Positions 5,798 to 5,851 of a stretch of 5,851 nucleotides of DNA are shown here, piece by piece. Origin of the DNA: UBA7702 sp051866595 (GTDB lineage Bacteria > Bacillota > Dehalobacteriia > UBA7702); contig JBJDXI010000176.1 in the NCBI GenBank assembly GCA_051866595.1, forward strand, positions 1-5,851. The letters are read 5' to 3'. Each line of letters begins with the position of its first letter. Positions within the stretch are counted from its first letter, which is position 1. Below the pieces are notes generated by a model. That model worked only from the letters and a program-made list of their open reading frames with translations. It was not told the origin of the DNA and ran no database searches. Made by a program: the position numbers and the translations under genes.

Positions 5798-5851
5798 ATG
5801 GGACTTATTAAAGCGGCAGTCGGTTCCGCCGGCGGTGTGTTGGCGGATCAA
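5798..5851 (+). CDS. Start of an SPFH-domain-like protein (partial, cut by the window end)
   Basis: Only 18 codons are visible, with product start MGLIKAAVGSAGGVLADQ. This resembles the N-terminus, as I recall it, of a Firmicutes SPFH/stomatin-like protein family, sometimes annotated as virion core protein, whose members typically open MGLIKAA-GGVLADQ. The ATG has an excellent AAAGGAG site (5784-5790) seven bases upstream, and no in-frame stop occurs before the window ends. It is divergent from sigG. The assignment rests on a short stretch recognised from memory, so the gene is more certain than the family. Confidence 0.65.
   Translation, partial: MGLIKAAVGSAGGVLADQ

Overview
This window looks like chromosome of an endospore-forming member of the Bacillota (Clostridia-like, or a sporulating Negativicutes lineage). 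The direct evidence is an adjacent pair of forespore genes, sigG (sigma-G) and spoIIR. Strong AGGAG-type ribosome binding sites, AT-rich intergenic regions and a Firmicutes-style glycine riboswitch with an intrinsic terminator agree with this. I cannot place it to genus from the sequence alone. I see no insertion sequence, phage gene, CRISPR array, tRNA or rRNA.

Layout from left to right. (1) At 1-33 there is a terminator-like hairpin at the window edge. (2) At 50-2069 there is a compact minus-strand operon read right to left: a DUF6483-type protein, then a fused MEMO(LigB-like)-AMMECR1 protein of the AmmeMemoRadiSam group, then a 70-residue zinc-ribbon protein. A good housekeeping promoter lies just upstream (2093-2121). 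(3) The roughly 480-base region at 2070-2553 has no gene but is dense with regulation. It holds the divergent promoter of that operon, a forward promoter, a perfect 18-bp palindrome, a degenerate 'ghost' glycine aptamer, a full glycine aptamer and an intrinsic terminator. (4) At 2554-4059 is a sodium:alanine/glycine symporter (AGCS family), the target of the riboswitch. (5) At 4072-4104 a strong hairpin with U-tracts on both strands ends the convergent symporter and spoIIR transcripts. (6) At 4159-5538 is the minus-strand sigG-spoIIR operon, preceded by a sigma-G/sigma-F-type promoter. (7) The intergenic region 5539-5797 separates sigG from a divergent plus-strand gene whose first 18 codons (5798-5851) resemble the start of an SPFH-domain protein family.

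How the parts work together. The glycine riboswitch should tune uptake of glycine/alanine by the AGCS carrier. The arms of aptamer helix P1 are repeated in the arms of the terminator, which predicts an OFF switch: glycine stabilises P1, frees the terminator and shuts transport down. The sigG-spoIIR operon puts the late forespore sigma factor and the secreted signal that activates mother-cell sigma-E under one forespore-specific promoter. The fused MEMO-AMMECR1 gene belongs to a widespread but poorly understood protein group; its usual radical SAM partner is not in this window.

The most interesting items are the singlet glycine riboswitch with its ghost aptamer and readable switch logic, the sigG-spoIIR arrangement with its promoter, and the MEMO-AMMECR1 fusion operon. 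I see no convincing wholly new system.
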